A DNA stretch of 64,000 bases. Source: Pararhodobacter marinus. GTDB taxonomy: Bacteria > Pseudomonadota > Alphaproteobacteria > Rhodobacterales > Rhodobacteraceae. Below, one piece after another: positions 51,540-60,796 of the stretch; within the stretch, counting starts at the first letter, position 1; each line of letters begins with the position of its first letter. The position numbers and the translations under genes were made by a program. The notes beneath the pieces are model-generated. The model was not told the DNA's origin. It made no database searches and saw only the letters and a program-made list of their open reading frames with translations. The DNA is taken from contig NZ_QEYD01000004.1 in NCBI RefSeq assembly GCF_003122215.1, positions 350,878 to 414,877 on the forward strand, written 5' to 3'.

Positions 51540-52586
51540 ATGACTATCCGCCACCTGACCGCCGGGACCGCGCTGGCCCTGTCGGTCGCCACCACCGCCT
51601 CCGCGCAAGAGGTCACCTGGGCCTTTTCGCACTGGGTGCCGCCGCAATCCGAGGTTCAGGTCTCGGGCTTCGTGCCCTGGGTCGAATCGATCAACGAAGC
51701 CTCGGAAGGCCGCATCCAGATCGACATCTTCCCCGCCCAGCAGCTGGGCGCCGCGCCGGACCATTACGACATGGCGCGTGACGGCATCGTCGATATCGGT
51801 TTCGTCAACCCGGGCTATCAGGCCGGTCGCTTCCCGATCATCGCCGCCGCCGAACTGCCGTTCCTGACCTCGAACGCGACCGGCGCCAGCCGCGCGCTGC
51901 ACGAATGGTACGCGCAATATGCCGAGCAGGAGATGCCGGACGTGAAAGTGTGCCTGGTGCATCTGCACAATCCCGGCACGCTGCACGCGACCCGCGGTCC
52001 GATTGCCGGGCCCGAGGACTTCGCGGGCATGAATATCCGCCCGCCGCAAGCCACCATCGCCCGCATGATCAGCCTGATGGGCGCAAGCCCCGTGCAGGTT
52101 CCGGCGCCCGAAATGCGCGCGATCCTGTCTTCGGGCGGGGCCGATGCCACCGTGTCGCCGTGGCAGAGCCTCGAGCTGTTCGGGGTCGAGGACGTCGTGA
52201 CGCATCACCTCGACATGCCGCTCTACGGCGTGGCCTTCGTCTATGCGATCAACCAGGGCAGCTATGACGCGCTGTCGGAGGAAAACCGCGCGGTGATCGA
52301 CGAGCATTGCACGCCCGAATGGTCCGAGCGCATCGCGACGGGCTGGGACACGGTCGACGTTGCCGCCTATCAGCGCATCAAGACCGAGGAAGAGGGCCAC
52401 AGCTTCTACACGCCGAACGAAGAGCAGATGGCGGCGTGGATGGAACTGTCCGAGCAACTGCGCGGCGAGTGGGTCGCCACGGCCACCGAAGCGGGCCTCG
52501 ACGATGCCGAGGGCGCGCTGGCCGATCTGGTCGGGCGTCTTGAAGCCGCCGGTGGCGGCTGGGACAGCCCGGCCTGGGGCAACTGA
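51540..52586 (+). CDS. dctP: TRAP transporter substrate-binding protein DctP
   Basis: A 348-residue periplasmic receptor. The signal peptide ends at TTASAQ-EV (about residue 23). Mature motifs are VTWAFSHWVPPQSEVQ, IFPAQQLGAAPDHYDM and MNIRPPQATIAR with the ligand arginine. CAGGGAGGA precedes ATG 51540. It heads a P-Q-M operon in the MarR cassette. Confidence 0.93.
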   Translation: MTIRHLTAGTALALSVATTASAQEVTWAFSHWVPPQSEVQVSGFVPWVESINEASEGRIQIDIFPAQQLGAAPDHYDMARDGIVDIGFVNPGYQAGRFPIIAAAELPFLTSNATGASRALHEWYAQYAEQEMPDVKVCLVHLHNPGTLHATRGPIAGPEDFAGMNIRPPQATIARMISLMGASPVQVPAPEMRAILSSGGADATVSPWQSLELFGVEDVVTHHLDMPLYGVAFVYAINQGSYDALSEENRAVIDEHCTPEWSERIATGWDTVDVAAYQRIKTEEEGHSFYTPNEEQMAAWMELSEQLRGEWVATATEAGLDDAEGALADLVGRLEAAGGGWDSPAWGN

Positions 52587-52601
52587 TCCGATCCGGTGAC
52601 C

Positions 52602-52630
52602 GGCAGGGCGGCACGTCCGCCCTGCCTTTT
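52602..52630 (+). terminator. Attenuating terminator between dctP and dctQ
   Basis: GGCAGGGCGG (52602-52611) and CCGCCCTGCC (52617-52626) make a perfect 10-bp stem with loop CACGT, followed by TTTT. It is intrinsic-terminator-like and would give more receptor than permease mRNA. Confidence 0.75.
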
Positions 52631-52647
52631 GCAACCTGCGAGGTTCC

Positions 52648-53175
52648 ATGACCCGCTTTCTCGACATTTTCTGCCGCGTGACCGAATGGGTCGCGGCGAT
52701 CCTTCTGGTGGGGGTGACGGCGCTGGTAGTTGTCTCGACCCTTGGGCGCTACCTGTTCGCCACGCCGGTTCCCGACAGTTTCGACATTTCCCGGCTGGTG
52801 CTGGGCGCCTGCCTTGCCTGGGGCTTCGCGGTGATCGGACTCAAGGGCGGGCATATCCAGGTGGATCTGGTGGCCGAAAGCGTGGGCCCGCGCCTGCGCC
52901 GGGCCATCGACGCGCTGGCCTGGGCGGCGCTGCTGGTGCTGGCGGTGCTGCTGACCTGGAAGATCTGGGGCCGCATCCTGTCGGCGCAGGGCTCGGGCGA
53001 GACGACCTTCGACCTGCGGCTGCCGCTCTGGCCCTTTCTGGCGCTGATCTGGGGCGGGCTTGCCGCCAGCTGCGTGACCATCGCCATCAAGCTCATTCGC
53101 ATCATCGCCGGGGTGGATATGGTCGCCTCGGCCGACAACCAGGAACTGGACGAGGCAAAGCGTGGCCTACGCTGA
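52648..53175 (+). CDS. dctQ: TRAP transporter small permease DctQ
   Basis: A 175-residue, four-helix membrane protein. Family features are WVAAILLVGVTALVVVSTLGRYLF in helix 1 and KGGHIQVDLV in the loop after helix 2. Its last 14 bases overlap the dctM start. Confidence 0.92.
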   Translation: MTRFLDIFCRVTEWVAAILLVGVTALVVVSTLGRYLFATPVPDSFDISRLVLGACLAWGFAVIGLKGGHIQVDLVAESVGPRLRRAIDALAWAALLVLAVLLTWKIWGRILSAQGSGETTFDLRLPLWPFLALIWGGLAASCVTIAIKLIRIIAGVDMVASADNQELDEAKRGLR

Positions 53176-54454
53176 TCTTATCGCCGTCTCGGGCTTCGTC
53201 GCCCTGTTTGCCATGCTGCTTCTGCGGGTGCCGATCGGCGTCGCGCTGGGGCTGGTGGGCGTGTTCGGCTACGGCGCGATCCGTGGGATGACACCCGCCT
53301 TCAACCTGCTGGCCACCTCGCCGATCCGGGTGCTGACCGATTTCCACCTGTCGCTGGTGGTGTTCTTCATCCTGATGGGGTCCTTCGCCACGCATTCGGG
53401 CATGAGCCGCGAGATGTTCCGCGCCGCCAATGCCTGGTTCGGCGCGCTGAAGGGCGGGGTGGCGATGTCCACCATCGCCGCCTGCGCCGGTTTCGCGGCG
53501 ATCTGCGGCTCGTCCGTCGCGACCGCCGCGACCATGACCCGCATCGCCCTGCCGGAAATGCGCCGCTTCGGTTATCGCGAGGAAACCGCCACCGGTGTCA
53601 TCGCCGCGGGCGGCACGCTGGGGATCATGATCCCGCCGTCGGTGGTGATGGTGATCTACGCCTACATCACCGAAACCGATGTCAGCAAGTTGTTCATCGC
53701 CGGCATCATTCCCGGCACGCTGGCCATCCTGATGTATATGGGCACCGTTCTGGTCGCCCATCGCAAGGGCCTGCCCGAAGGCCAGCCCTTCCGGTTCGGC
53801 GAGGCGATGCGCGCGCTGTCGGGGGTCTGGGCGGTGATGCTGCTGTTCATCTCGGTGGTGGGCGCGATCTATCTGGGCGTGGCCACCCCGACCGAGGCCT
53901 CGGCCATCGGTGCCATGGCCACGCTGGTGATCGGCGTCGCGCGCGGCCAGCTTGACGGGCCGAAGATCATGCATTGCCTCGTGGAATCGCTGCGCACCTC
54001 GGTGTCGGTCTTCACGGTGCTGATCGGCGCGGTGCTGTTTGGCTATTTCCTGGCCATCACCCGCTCGCCGCAGAAGCTGACCGAATGGCTGGTGAGCCTC
54101 GATTTCTCGGCGCATGGCACGCTGGCCCTGATCCTGATCGCCTTCATCATCGCGGGCTGTATCCTCGACACGATGGCGATGATCCTGCTGCTGGTGCCCA
54201 TCGTCTTTCCGGTGGTGATGCATCTGGGCTTCGACCCGATCTGGTTCGGCGTCATCATCGTCATGGTGGCCGAACTGGGCATGATCACGCCGCCGGTGGG
54301 GATCAACGTCTTCGTCATCAACACGATCGCCAAGGAGGTTTCGCTGACCACGATCTTCAAGGGCGTGCTGCCCTTCGTGGCCACCGATATCCTGCGGCTG
54401 ATCATTCTGGTGATGTTCCCCGCGCTGGTGCTGTTCCTGCCCTCGACGATGTAG
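53162..54454 (+). CDS. dctM: TRAP transporter large permease DctM
   Basis: A 430-residue membrane protein using GTG 53162 as start inside the dctQ end. Motifs are FFILMGSFATHSGMSREMF, GFAAICGSSVATAATM, GGTLGIMIPPSVVM and LGMITPPVGINVFVIN. It carries the substrate together with the DctP and DctQ proteins upstream. Confidence 0.93.
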   Translation: MAYADLIAVSGFVALFAMLLLRVPIGVALGLVGVFGYGAIRGMTPAFNLLATSPIRVLTDFHLSLVVFFILMGSFATHSGMSREMFRAANAWFGALKGGVAMSTIAACAGFAAICGSSVATAATMTRIALPEMRRFGYREETATGVIAAGGTLGIMIPPSVVMVIYAYITETDVSKLFIAGIIPGTLAILMYMGTVLVAHRKGLPEGQPFRFGEAMRALSGVWAVMLLFISVVGAIYLGVATPTEASAIGAMATLVIGVARGQLDGPKIMHCLVESLRTSVSVFTVLIGAVLFGYFLAITRSPQKLTEWLVSLDFSAHGTLALILIAFIIAGCILDTMAMILLLVPIVFPVVMHLGFDPIWFGVIIVMVAELGMITPPVGINVFVINTIAKEVSLTTIFKGVLPFVATDILRLIILVMFPALVLFLPSTM

Positions 54455-54499
54455 AACCGTGCCCCGTCGCGCCTGCTCCGGCGGCGCGACGGGCCGCGC

Positions 54500-54538
54500 T
54501 TGACAGCGTTCCCGGCAGATAAAATACTGTCCTATAAT
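54500..54538 (+). promoter_or_regulatory. Sigma-70-like promoter before the tannase-family gene
   Basis: TTGACA at 54500-54505 is followed after 17 bases by AATACT (54523-54528). A perfect TATAAT lies at 54533-54538 but has a poor -35. Either -10 is next to or overlaps the MarR-type palindrome, as expected for a repressed promoter. Confidence 0.5.
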
Positions 54539-54557
54539 TGTTCGATGTCGAACAATT
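54536..54557. promoter_or_regulatory. MarR-type operator palindrome AATTGTTCGA-N2-TCGAACAATT
   Basis: Two perfect 10-bp arms separated by TG. The left arm is repeated exactly at 50901-50910 in the marR intergenic region. It sits about 95 bases upstream of the tannase-family start and touches the TATAAT box. Confidence 0.8.
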
Positions 54558-54651
54558 CGAATCACACCGAATCGGGCGCGGCGGAACCTCACGGGAGGGG
54601 GCGTTCCGCATAACGGGCGCGGCGGTCGGTGTGCCAACGGGAGGACACCAC

Positions 54652-56271
54652 ATGCGATCCATCACCGGATTCACATCCATACTGATCCTGGGACTGGCCG
54701 GCGCCGCGCAGGCGCAGAGCGCACCCGCCACCGACGCGGATTTCGCCGAGCGCTGCGCGGCGCTGATGCAGGCGGATCTTGCCGGCGGCGTCGTGACCGC
54801 CGCGCGCATGGCGACGCTGGCCGACGGCGCCGCGCCGCATTGCCTCGTGCAGGGCATCATGGCGCCGCGTCTGGGGCAGGGGACCCCGTCGCCCGATGGC
54901 CCCAGCAAGGTCTATGGCGCGGGTTTCGAGCTGCGCCTGCCGCAGGACTGGAGCCGCCGTTTCCTGTTCCAGGGCGGCGGCGGCCTGGACGGCGCGGTGC
55001 GTCCGGCCATCGGCGCCGACGGCGTCAGCGGCACCCCGGCGCTGGCGCAGGGTTTCGCGGTCGTGGCGACGGATTCGGGGCATACCGGCGTCGATTCGGC
55101 GGATGCGAGCTTCGGGGTCGATCCGCAGGCGCGGCTGGATAACGGCTACAACGCGGTCGATATCGTCGCCACCGGCGCCCGCGCGCTGGTCACCGAGCTT
55201 TACGGGGCCGGGCCCGACCACAGCTATTTCAACGGCTGCTCGAATGGCGGGCGGCAGGCGATGATTTCCGCCTGGCGCTATCCCGAGCATTTCGACGGCA
55301 TCGTCTCGGCGGCGCCGGCGATGGATCTGGTCGGCGCGGTGGTCGCGTGGAACTGGAACACCCGTGCGCTGGCCGCGGCCTCGCCCACCGATGGCAACGG
55401 CGATCCGATCGTCTCGCAGGCGTTCACGGATGACGAACTCGCGCTGATCCAGTCCCATGCCCGGGCAACCTGTGACGCGCGCGACGGAGTCGAGGACGGG
55501 CTCATTCAGGATACGAGCTGTCGCGTCGATCCGTCCGCGCTGCTTTGCGGCGAGGGTGAAAGCAACCAGTGCCTGTCGCAGGCGCAGGTGGACGCGGTGC
55601 AGGCGATCTATGACGGCCCCGCGCTGGCGGACGGCACCTCCATCTATCAGGGCCTGATGCCGGGCGCCGAGGCCGGGCCGTCCGGCTGGCGCGCCTGGCT
55701 GCTGGGCAGCGCGCAGACGGCGGGGCAATACGGTCGTCAGGGCACCTATCAGCAGGACTGGCTGCGCTATCTGGCTTTTCCTGAGCCTCGGCCCAACACC
55801 GATCCCCTGCGCGATTTCGACGCCGAGACCGACTGGGCACAGACCACGGAATCGCAGGAAATCTGGGGTTCGCGCAGCACCGATCTGGACGCCTTCCGCG
55901 ACCGGGGCGGGCGGATGATCGTCTGGCACGGCACCGGCGATCCGGTCTTTTCGGGCTATCAGCTGATCGACTGGTTCGCAGAGCTGGATCAGACCTATGG
56001 CGAAGAGCGCGACGACTTCGCGCGGCTGTTCTTCGTGCCCGGCGTGCATCATTGCGGCGGCGGCTCGGGGCTGGGCCGCTTCGATCCGCTGCAGGCGGTG
56101 GTCGACTGGGTCGAGAACGGTCAGGCCCCCGACCAGATCGTGACCCGGGGCACCGAGGCCGCGGGCAATGCCGAGCTGAGCCGCCCGGCCTGCCCGTATC
56201 CGCTGCAGGCGCGCTATACCGGGTCGGGGGATGAAAACCTGGCCGAGAACTTCACCTGCGAGGCGCCGTAA
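54652..56271 (+). CDS. Secreted tannase/feruloyl-esterase-family enzyme
   Basis: A 539-residue enzyme with a signal peptide (ILILGLAGAAQAQS, cut near residue 22). It is placed in the periplasm or outside the cell. The family's CS-D-HC catalytic set is complete: C196-S197 in NGCSNGG, D430 in HGTGDP and H467-C468 in VHHCGGG. Such enzymes cleave phenolic esters, releasing gallate, ferulate or similar acids. GGGAGGA precedes ATG 54652. The MarR-type operator upstream ties it to the acyl-CoA ligase operon and the TRAP uptake genes. Confidence 0.92.
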   Translation: MRSITGFTSILILGLAGAAQAQSAPATDADFAERCAALMQADLAGGVVTAARMATLADGAAPHCLVQGIMAPRLGQGTPSPDGPSKVYGAGFELRLPQDWSRRFLFQGGGGLDGAVRPAIGADGVSGTPALAQGFAVVATDSGHTGVDSADASFGVDPQARLDNGYNAVDIVATGARALVTELYGAGPDHSYFNGCSNGGRQAMISAWRYPEHFDGIVSAAPAMDLVGAVVAWNWNTRALAAASPTDGNGDPIVSQAFTDDELALIQSHARATCDARDGVEDGLIQDTSCRVDPSALLCGEGESNQCLSQAQVDAVQAIYDGPALADGTSIYQGLMPGAEAGPSGWRAWLLGSAQTAGQYGRQGTYQQDWLRYLAFPEPRPNTDPLRDFDAETDWAQTTESQEIWGSRSTDLDAFRDRGGRMIVWHGTGDPVFSGYQLIDWFAELDQTYGEERDDFARLFFVPGVHHCGGGSGLGRFDPLQAVVDWVENGQAPDQIVTRGTEAAGNAELSRPACPYPLQARYTGSGDENLAENFTCEAP

Positions 56272-56293
56272 ACCGCGCCGACCGCCTGAAGCG

Positions 56294-56327
56294 AAAACAC
56301 CGCGCCCCGGCAAGGGCGCGGTGTTTT
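56294..56327. terminator. Bidirectional intrinsic terminator
   Basis: AAAACACCGCGCCC (56294-56307) and GGGCGCGGTGTTTT (56314-56327) make a perfect 14-bp stem with loop CGGCAA. The A and T runs serve both strands: the tannase-family gene on plus and the IclR gene on minus. Confidence 0.88.
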
Positions 56328-56346
56328 GCTGTCCGGACTGCGCTTT

Positions 56347-57168
56347 TCAGGCCGGGTGATAGCCCAGATCGGTCGACAGCTTGCGCGCGAAATCGAGCGT
56401 CGCGCGGACCGCAGCGCCCTCGGGGCCCAGATCGATCTGCTGGGTCGGCCCGATCACCGTGATCGCCAGCTTCATCTCGCCGGTGAAGTCGAAAACCGGC
56501 GCGGTGACGGCGCTGACGCCGGGGATCGGCAGGTCCAGCGTGGTTTCGTAGCGCTCGCGCCGGATGCGGGCGATATCGGCGTGGTAGGCGGCCTCGTCGA
56601 AACTGAACCGGCTCTCGGTGCTGGCGCGCTCGGCCAGTTCCTGACGGATGAGCGGCGCGGTCATCGTCTCGGGCAGGAAGGCCACGAACAGTCGCCCCGT
56701 CGCGGTGTTGGTCAGCCCGAACCCGCCGCCCGCGCGCACGTTGGCATGGATGCGGGCGATGGTCTCGCGGACATGGACGATGGTCACGCCATGCAGGCCC
56801 CAGACCGACAGCGCGACCATCAGCCCGGTTTCCTCGGCCAGCGCCGAGATCCGCACGATCGCCTCGTGATACGCATCCTGCGCGCGCAGCCGGCTCATCC
56901 CCAGTTGCAGCGCGAAGGGGCCCAGCCCGTACAGGCCGGTATCGGTCTGTTCGACCATCTGCATCCCGCGCAGGCTGACCAGATAGGGATGCAGCTGGGC
57001 AGGCGCCACGTCCACCGCCTCGGCGATGTCGCGCAGCTTCATCGGGCCATTGGCCTCGGCCATGACCCGCAGGATGGCGCCCGCCGTTTCCAGCGAGCGG
57101 ATGCCGCGCTGCGCCTTGGCGGGCTTCCCGCCTTCTGCGCCATCGCCGTGCACCCTATCCTCTGCCAT
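56347..57168 (-). CDS. IclR-family transcriptional regulator
   Basis: A 273-residue regulator. The winged helix is MKLRDIAEAVDVAPAQLHPYL and the C-terminal effector domain holds the GLTNTATGRLFVAF segment. It is the last gene of the SDR-FAD-EamA operon (20 bases after eamA). The inverted repeats at 60650-60688 between that operon and the TRAP genes are its likely targets. Confidence 0.9.
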   Translation of the reverse strand: MAEDRVHGDGAEGGKPAKAQRGIRSLETAGAILRVMAEANGPMKLRDIAEAVDVAPAQLHPYLVSLRGMQMVEQTDTGLYGLGPFALQLGMSRLRAQDAYHEAIVRISALAEETGLMVALSVWGLHGVTIVHVRETIARIHANVRAGGGFGLTNTATGRLFVAFLPETMTAPLIRQELAERASTESRFSFDEAAYHADIARIRRERYETTLDLPIPGVSAVTAPVFDFTGEMKLAITVIGPTQQIDLGPEGAAVRATLDFARKLSTDLGYHPA

Positions 57169-57188
57169 CCGCCCTCTCCCCCGTTCCG

Positions 57189-58088
57189 TCAGCCGGTTCG
57201 CTCCGGCAATGCCTTCTGTCTTTGCCTCAGGTCAAGCGACACGATCAGCCCCAGTGTCGTCACCGCCACACCCGCCCATTGTATGGCATTGGGCCATTGT
57301 CCGGTAAGCGGGATCGCCAGCAGCACGGCCGTCGACGGCACCAGTGCCGAGAAAAGCGCCGCCCGCCCGCCGCCCAGCCGCAGGACGGTCGCGGCGAAGA
57401 TCACGAAAGCCAGGCATCCGCCCACGACCCCCTGGTAAAAGAATTGCTGCGCCCAGAGACCCGGTGCCAGTTCCGGCAGGCCCCAGATCCACAGATAGAC
57501 GGGCAGATAGACCAGCGTCGCCAGCGTGGCGATCGAGGCGGTGGTCTCGACGGGCGGCAGTTTCCAGCGACCCATCGTGAAGACGTAGATCCCCCAGAGC
57601 GAGCCCGACACGACAAAGCACAAATCGCCCAGCAGCGCCGATCCGCCCGGATTGCGCGGCGCGGGCGCGTCGGCGGCGATGATCAGCAATCCGCCGATCA
57701 GGATCGCGATGCCGATCCGCCGCATCCGGCTCAGCGGTATGCCGCTGCTCCAGCGCTCGAGCGCATTGGCCACCAGCATTGACATGCCCGGCCCGATCAC
57801 CACGGCATGCGAGAGGGGCGCGTAGCGGAAGCCCTGATTGAAGGTCAGCGCGAAAACCGGCCCGATCAGCAGCGCCAGCACCGCCACCTTGCGCAGGGGC
57901 GGCAGCCGGTGGCGGGCCAGAAACAGCAGCGGCGCCATCAGAAGCGCTGCGCCGCCATAGCGCAGAAGCGTCAGGTCGGCGGGCCGGAAGCCTGTCGTCT
58001 GTCCGATCTCGGCGCCGACATTGTAGATCCCCCAGCTGAGCGCCGCGAGGAAACCCAGCGCGACGCCCTGCGAGGTCCGATCAGTCAT
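57189..58088 (-). CDS. EamA/DMT-family membrane transporter
   Basis: A 299-residue protein with about ten hydrophobic segments in two EamA repeats (FLAALSWGIYNVGAE; FVVSGSLWGIYVFTMG). It probably exports or imports a small metabolite. The start at 58088 overlaps the stop of the FAD gene by eight bases. Confidence 0.88.
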   Translation of the reverse strand: MTDRTSQGVALGFLAALSWGIYNVGAEIGQTTGFRPADLTLLRYGGAALLMAPLLFLARHRLPPLRKVAVLALLIGPVFALTFNQGFRYAPLSHAVVIGPGMSMLVANALERWSSGIPLSRMRRIGIAILIGGLLIIAADAPAPRNPGGSALLGDLCFVVSGSLWGIYVFTMGRWKLPPVETTASIATLATLVYLPVYLWIWGLPELAPGLWAQQFFYQGVVGGCLAFVIFAATVLRLGGGRAALFSALVPSTAVLLAIPLTGQWPNAIQWAGVAVTTLGLIVSLDLRQRQKALPERTG

Positions 58089-59790
58089 TGCCACCGGCCA
58101 TGTGACGCGCGGCGATGTAGCCAAAGGTGATCGCCGGGCCCAGCGTGATGCCGCCACCGGGGTAATTGCCCCCCATGATCGACGCCGCATCGTTGCCGAC
58201 CGAGTAAAGCCCCTGCAGCGGCTTGCCCTCGGCGTCCAGCACCTGCGCATTGGCGTTGGTCTTGAGCCCCGCGAAGGTGCCCAGATCGCCGACATAGAGC
58301 CGCACGGCATAGAACGGCCCGTCCTTGATCGGCGCAAGGCAGGGATTCGGCCCATGCTCAGGATCGCCCAGCGAGCGGTTGTAGCTGGTCGAGCCTTTGC
58401 CGTAATCCGGGTCCTCGCCCTTGGCCGCCAGCGGGTTGAACGCGGCGACCGTGCGCTCAAGCTCGGCGCCGTCGGCCCCGATTTGCTCGGCCAGTTCGCG
58501 CAGCGTGTTGCCGCGCAGCAGGTAGCCGTTCTTGATCAGCGCCTTGTAGGGAACCGGCGCGGGCTTGGCATAGCCCAGTCCGTATTTGCGGAACGCCCGG
58601 TGATCGGTGATGAACCAGGCGGCGGGTTCGGTGCCCTCGCCCTCTTCCTCGCGGCAGCGCGCGACCATCGCCTGGCAGAAATCGTGGTAGCTGTTGGATT
58701 CGTTCACGAACCGCCTGCCCGAGCGGGTGACCGCGATCACGCCGGGTTTCGAGCGGTCGACGAAATGCGGGAACGTGCCCAGCGTGCCGTCCGGGCGCAC
58801 CGGGCGCGAGATCGGCACCCAGGCGGCGGCATGGGGCAGGGTGGTGTCCACCGTGGCGCCCGCGCTTTCGCCCAGCCGCAGCCCGTCGCCGGTATTGCCC
58901 GGGGGCGCGGGGGTGACGTGCTCGTAGCCGGTGGGGGCGTGCGGCATCAGCTCCTTGCGGCGCAGCATGTCCTGCGGGAAGCCGCCCGCGGCCAGCACCA
59001 CGCCCTTGCGCGCGACCACTTCGACCGGGCCGTCGCGCCGGTCGATGCGGGCGCCGATGACGTTGCCCGCGTCGTCACGCAGAAGCGCGCGCACCGGCGC
59101 ATGGGTCCAGATCGGCACGCCCTTGTCGAAGGCCGATTTCGCGAGCCGCCCGGCCAGCGCGTTGCCGTTCATCAGCCGCATCGGACGGCCGTGGAAGGCC
59201 ATGTCGCGCAGGAACTTGAAGAACAGCTTGGCCACGTAAAAAGCCGAGACCGGCGAGCGCATGACGTTGAAGAAGTGCAGCAGCTCCTTGCCCGAGCCGA
59301 TCATCATCCCGAGGAACGTGATCTCCTGCAAAGGCGGACGCAGGCGCTTGATTTCAGGCCCCAGCTCGCGCCCGTCGAAGGGTCGCGCGACGATCGAGCG
59401 GCCGCCATCCATGCCGCCCGGCGCGTCGGGATGGTAATCGGCAAAGAACGGGCCCAGATCGAATTGCAGCGCGGTGTTTTCCTCGAAGAACTTCACCGCC
59501 TTGGGCCCGGCTTCCAGGAAGCTGTCAACGCGCGCGGCATCGAAATGCTCGCCCGCTTCGTGCTGCAGGTAGATGCGCGCCTTGGCGGCGTCGTCCTCGA
59601 TGCCGGCGCGCAGTTCCGGCCCGTTGCCGGGGATCCACATCCAGCCGCCCGAGCGCGCCGTGGTGCCGCCGAATACGGGTTCCTTTTCGACCACCAGCAC
59701 GTCGAGCCGGCGATGCGCGGCGGCGACGGCGGTCGACAGACCGCCCGCGCCCGAACCGACCACCAGAACGTCTACCTCTTGTCGTTTCAT
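58081..59790 (-). CDS. FAD-dependent oxidoreductase of the fumarate reductase/3-ketosteroid dehydrogenase group
   Basis: A 569-residue flavoprotein. The N-terminus has VLVVGSGAGGLSTAVAAAHR and the TTARSGGWMWIP FAD segment; the C-terminal end YSVGNDAASIMGGNYPGGG closes the FAD site. The layout matches 3-ketosteroid delta-1-dehydrogenase relatives, which remove hydrogens next to a carbonyl. AAGGA with good spacing supports ATG 59790 (GTG 59808 is an alternative). The gene upstream is an SDR. Confidence 0.88.
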   Translation of the reverse strand: MKRQEVDVLVVGSGAGGLSTAVAAAHRRLDVLVVEKEPVFGGTTARSGGWMWIPGNGPELRAGIEDDAAKARIYLQHEAGEHFDAARVDSFLEAGPKAVKFFEENTALQFDLGPFFADYHPDAPGGMDGGRSIVARPFDGRELGPEIKRLRPPLQEITFLGMMIGSGKELLHFFNVMRSPVSAFYVAKLFFKFLRDMAFHGRPMRLMNGNALAGRLAKSAFDKGVPIWTHAPVRALLRDDAGNVIGARIDRRDGPVEVVARKGVVLAAGGFPQDMLRRKELMPHAPTGYEHVTPAPPGNTGDGLRLGESAGATVDTTLPHAAAWVPISRPVRPDGTLGTFPHFVDRSKPGVIAVTRSGRRFVNESNSYHDFCQAMVARCREEEGEGTEPAAWFITDHRAFRKYGLGYAKPAPVPYKALIKNGYLLRGNTLRELAEQIGADGAELERTVAAFNPLAAKGEDPDYGKGSTSYNRSLGDPEHGPNPCLAPIKDGPFYAVRLYVGDLGTFAGLKTNANAQVLDAEGKPLQGLYSVGNDAASIMGGNYPGGGITLGPAITFGYIAARHMAGGND

Positions 59791-59804
59791 CGTCTCAATC
59801 CTTC

Positions 59805-60569
59805 TCACGCGGCCAGATAGCCGCCATCGACGGGCAACAGCGCACCCGTCACGTAACTCGATGCCTCGGAAGCGAGGAACAGCACCGGCCCGACCAGTTC
59901 CGACGGATGGCCGGGGCGGCGCAGCGGGGTATGGGCCATGAAGCGCCCGATCGCATCGGGATCGGCGCGCGTGACCTCGGTCATCGGCGTCTCGATCACG
60001 CCGGGCGCGATCGCGTTGACGCGGATCCCGTCGGGCGCCAGATCATGCGCCAGAACCTTGGTCAGCTGCAGCACCGCGCCCTTTGACGCGGCATAGGCGG
60101 CCAGACCGGGCCCGGCCGTCACCGACATGATCGACCCGAGATTGACGATCCGCCCTTGCGTCGCGCGAAGCTGCGGCAGGAAGGCGCGGACCATCTGCAT
60201 CGTGCCGGTTGCATTGACCTTCAGCACGAAATCCCAATCGGCGGCGAAGCTGTCGGCATCGGGCAGCGTGCGGCGGATGACGCCCGCATTGTTGACCAAC
60301 ACCGTGGCATCACCCAGCGTCTCGGCCACCGCCTTGGCGGCAGAGCGGCAGGCTTCGGGATCGGTCACGTCCAGCGTGATTCCCACCGCCTTGCCACCGT
60401 CACGGACGATCTCTTCCGCCACGGCGCGAACCGAATCGCCCTGCAGATCGCAGCAGGCGACCGCTGCGCCGGCCTTTGCCAGACCCAGAGCGATGGCGCG
60501 GCCATTGCCCTGCGCCGCGCCGGTGACGACCGCGACAACGCCCTTAAAATCAAGGGAATATCCCTGCAT
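59805..60569 (-). CDS. Short-chain dehydrogenase/reductase
   Basis: A 254-residue classical SDR: TGAAQGNGRAIA loop, NNAGVIRR, catalytic Ser in GSIMSVT, YAASKGA for Tyr and Lys, and PVDGGYLA at the end. It leads the minus-strand operon facing the TRAP genes and probably oxidises a hydroxyl of the imported compound. Confidence 0.92.
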   Translation of the reverse strand: MQGYSLDFKGVVAVVTGAAQGNGRAIALGLAKAGAAVACCDLQGDSVRAVAEEIVRDGGKAVGITLDVTDPEACRSAAKAVAETLGDATVLVNNAGVIRRTLPDADSFAADWDFVLKVNATGTMQMVRAFLPQLRATQGRIVNLGSIMSVTAGPGLAAYAASKGAVLQLTKVLAHDLAPDGIRVNAIAPGVIETPMTEVTRADPDAIGRFMAHTPLRRPGHPSELVGPVLFLASEASSYVTGALLPVDGGYLAA

Positions 60570-60649
60570 CTTGTCCTCCCGTCCCGATGCCTGAGGGCGA
60601 GCGGCGAACCAGCCGCGCCCCGAAACTTGCCTTTTTCGTCTCGCATAAA

Positions 60650-60688
60650 ATTTGTCTGTTGCAAATAGATTTGTCGATGACTAACAAA
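60650..60688. promoter_or_regulatory. Two AT-rich inverted repeats in the SDR/TRAP divergent region
   Basis: ATTTG-N7-CAAAT (60650-60666) and TTTGT-N9-ACAAA (60670-60688) lie side by side, with ATTTGTC repeated 19 bases apart. The AT-rich patch lies between the divergent SDR and dctP starts, so a regulator such as the IclR protein may bind here. Confidence 0.55.
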
Positions 60689-60796
60689 AGGGAGGGTTGG
60701 GATACGTCTTTCGCAGATTGCGATCCCGGCTTCGGGAGACCGCCGTGGCGCGAAGCCAAAAGTGGCGGAGGACGCGATTTTTCGGGAGGAACAGAC

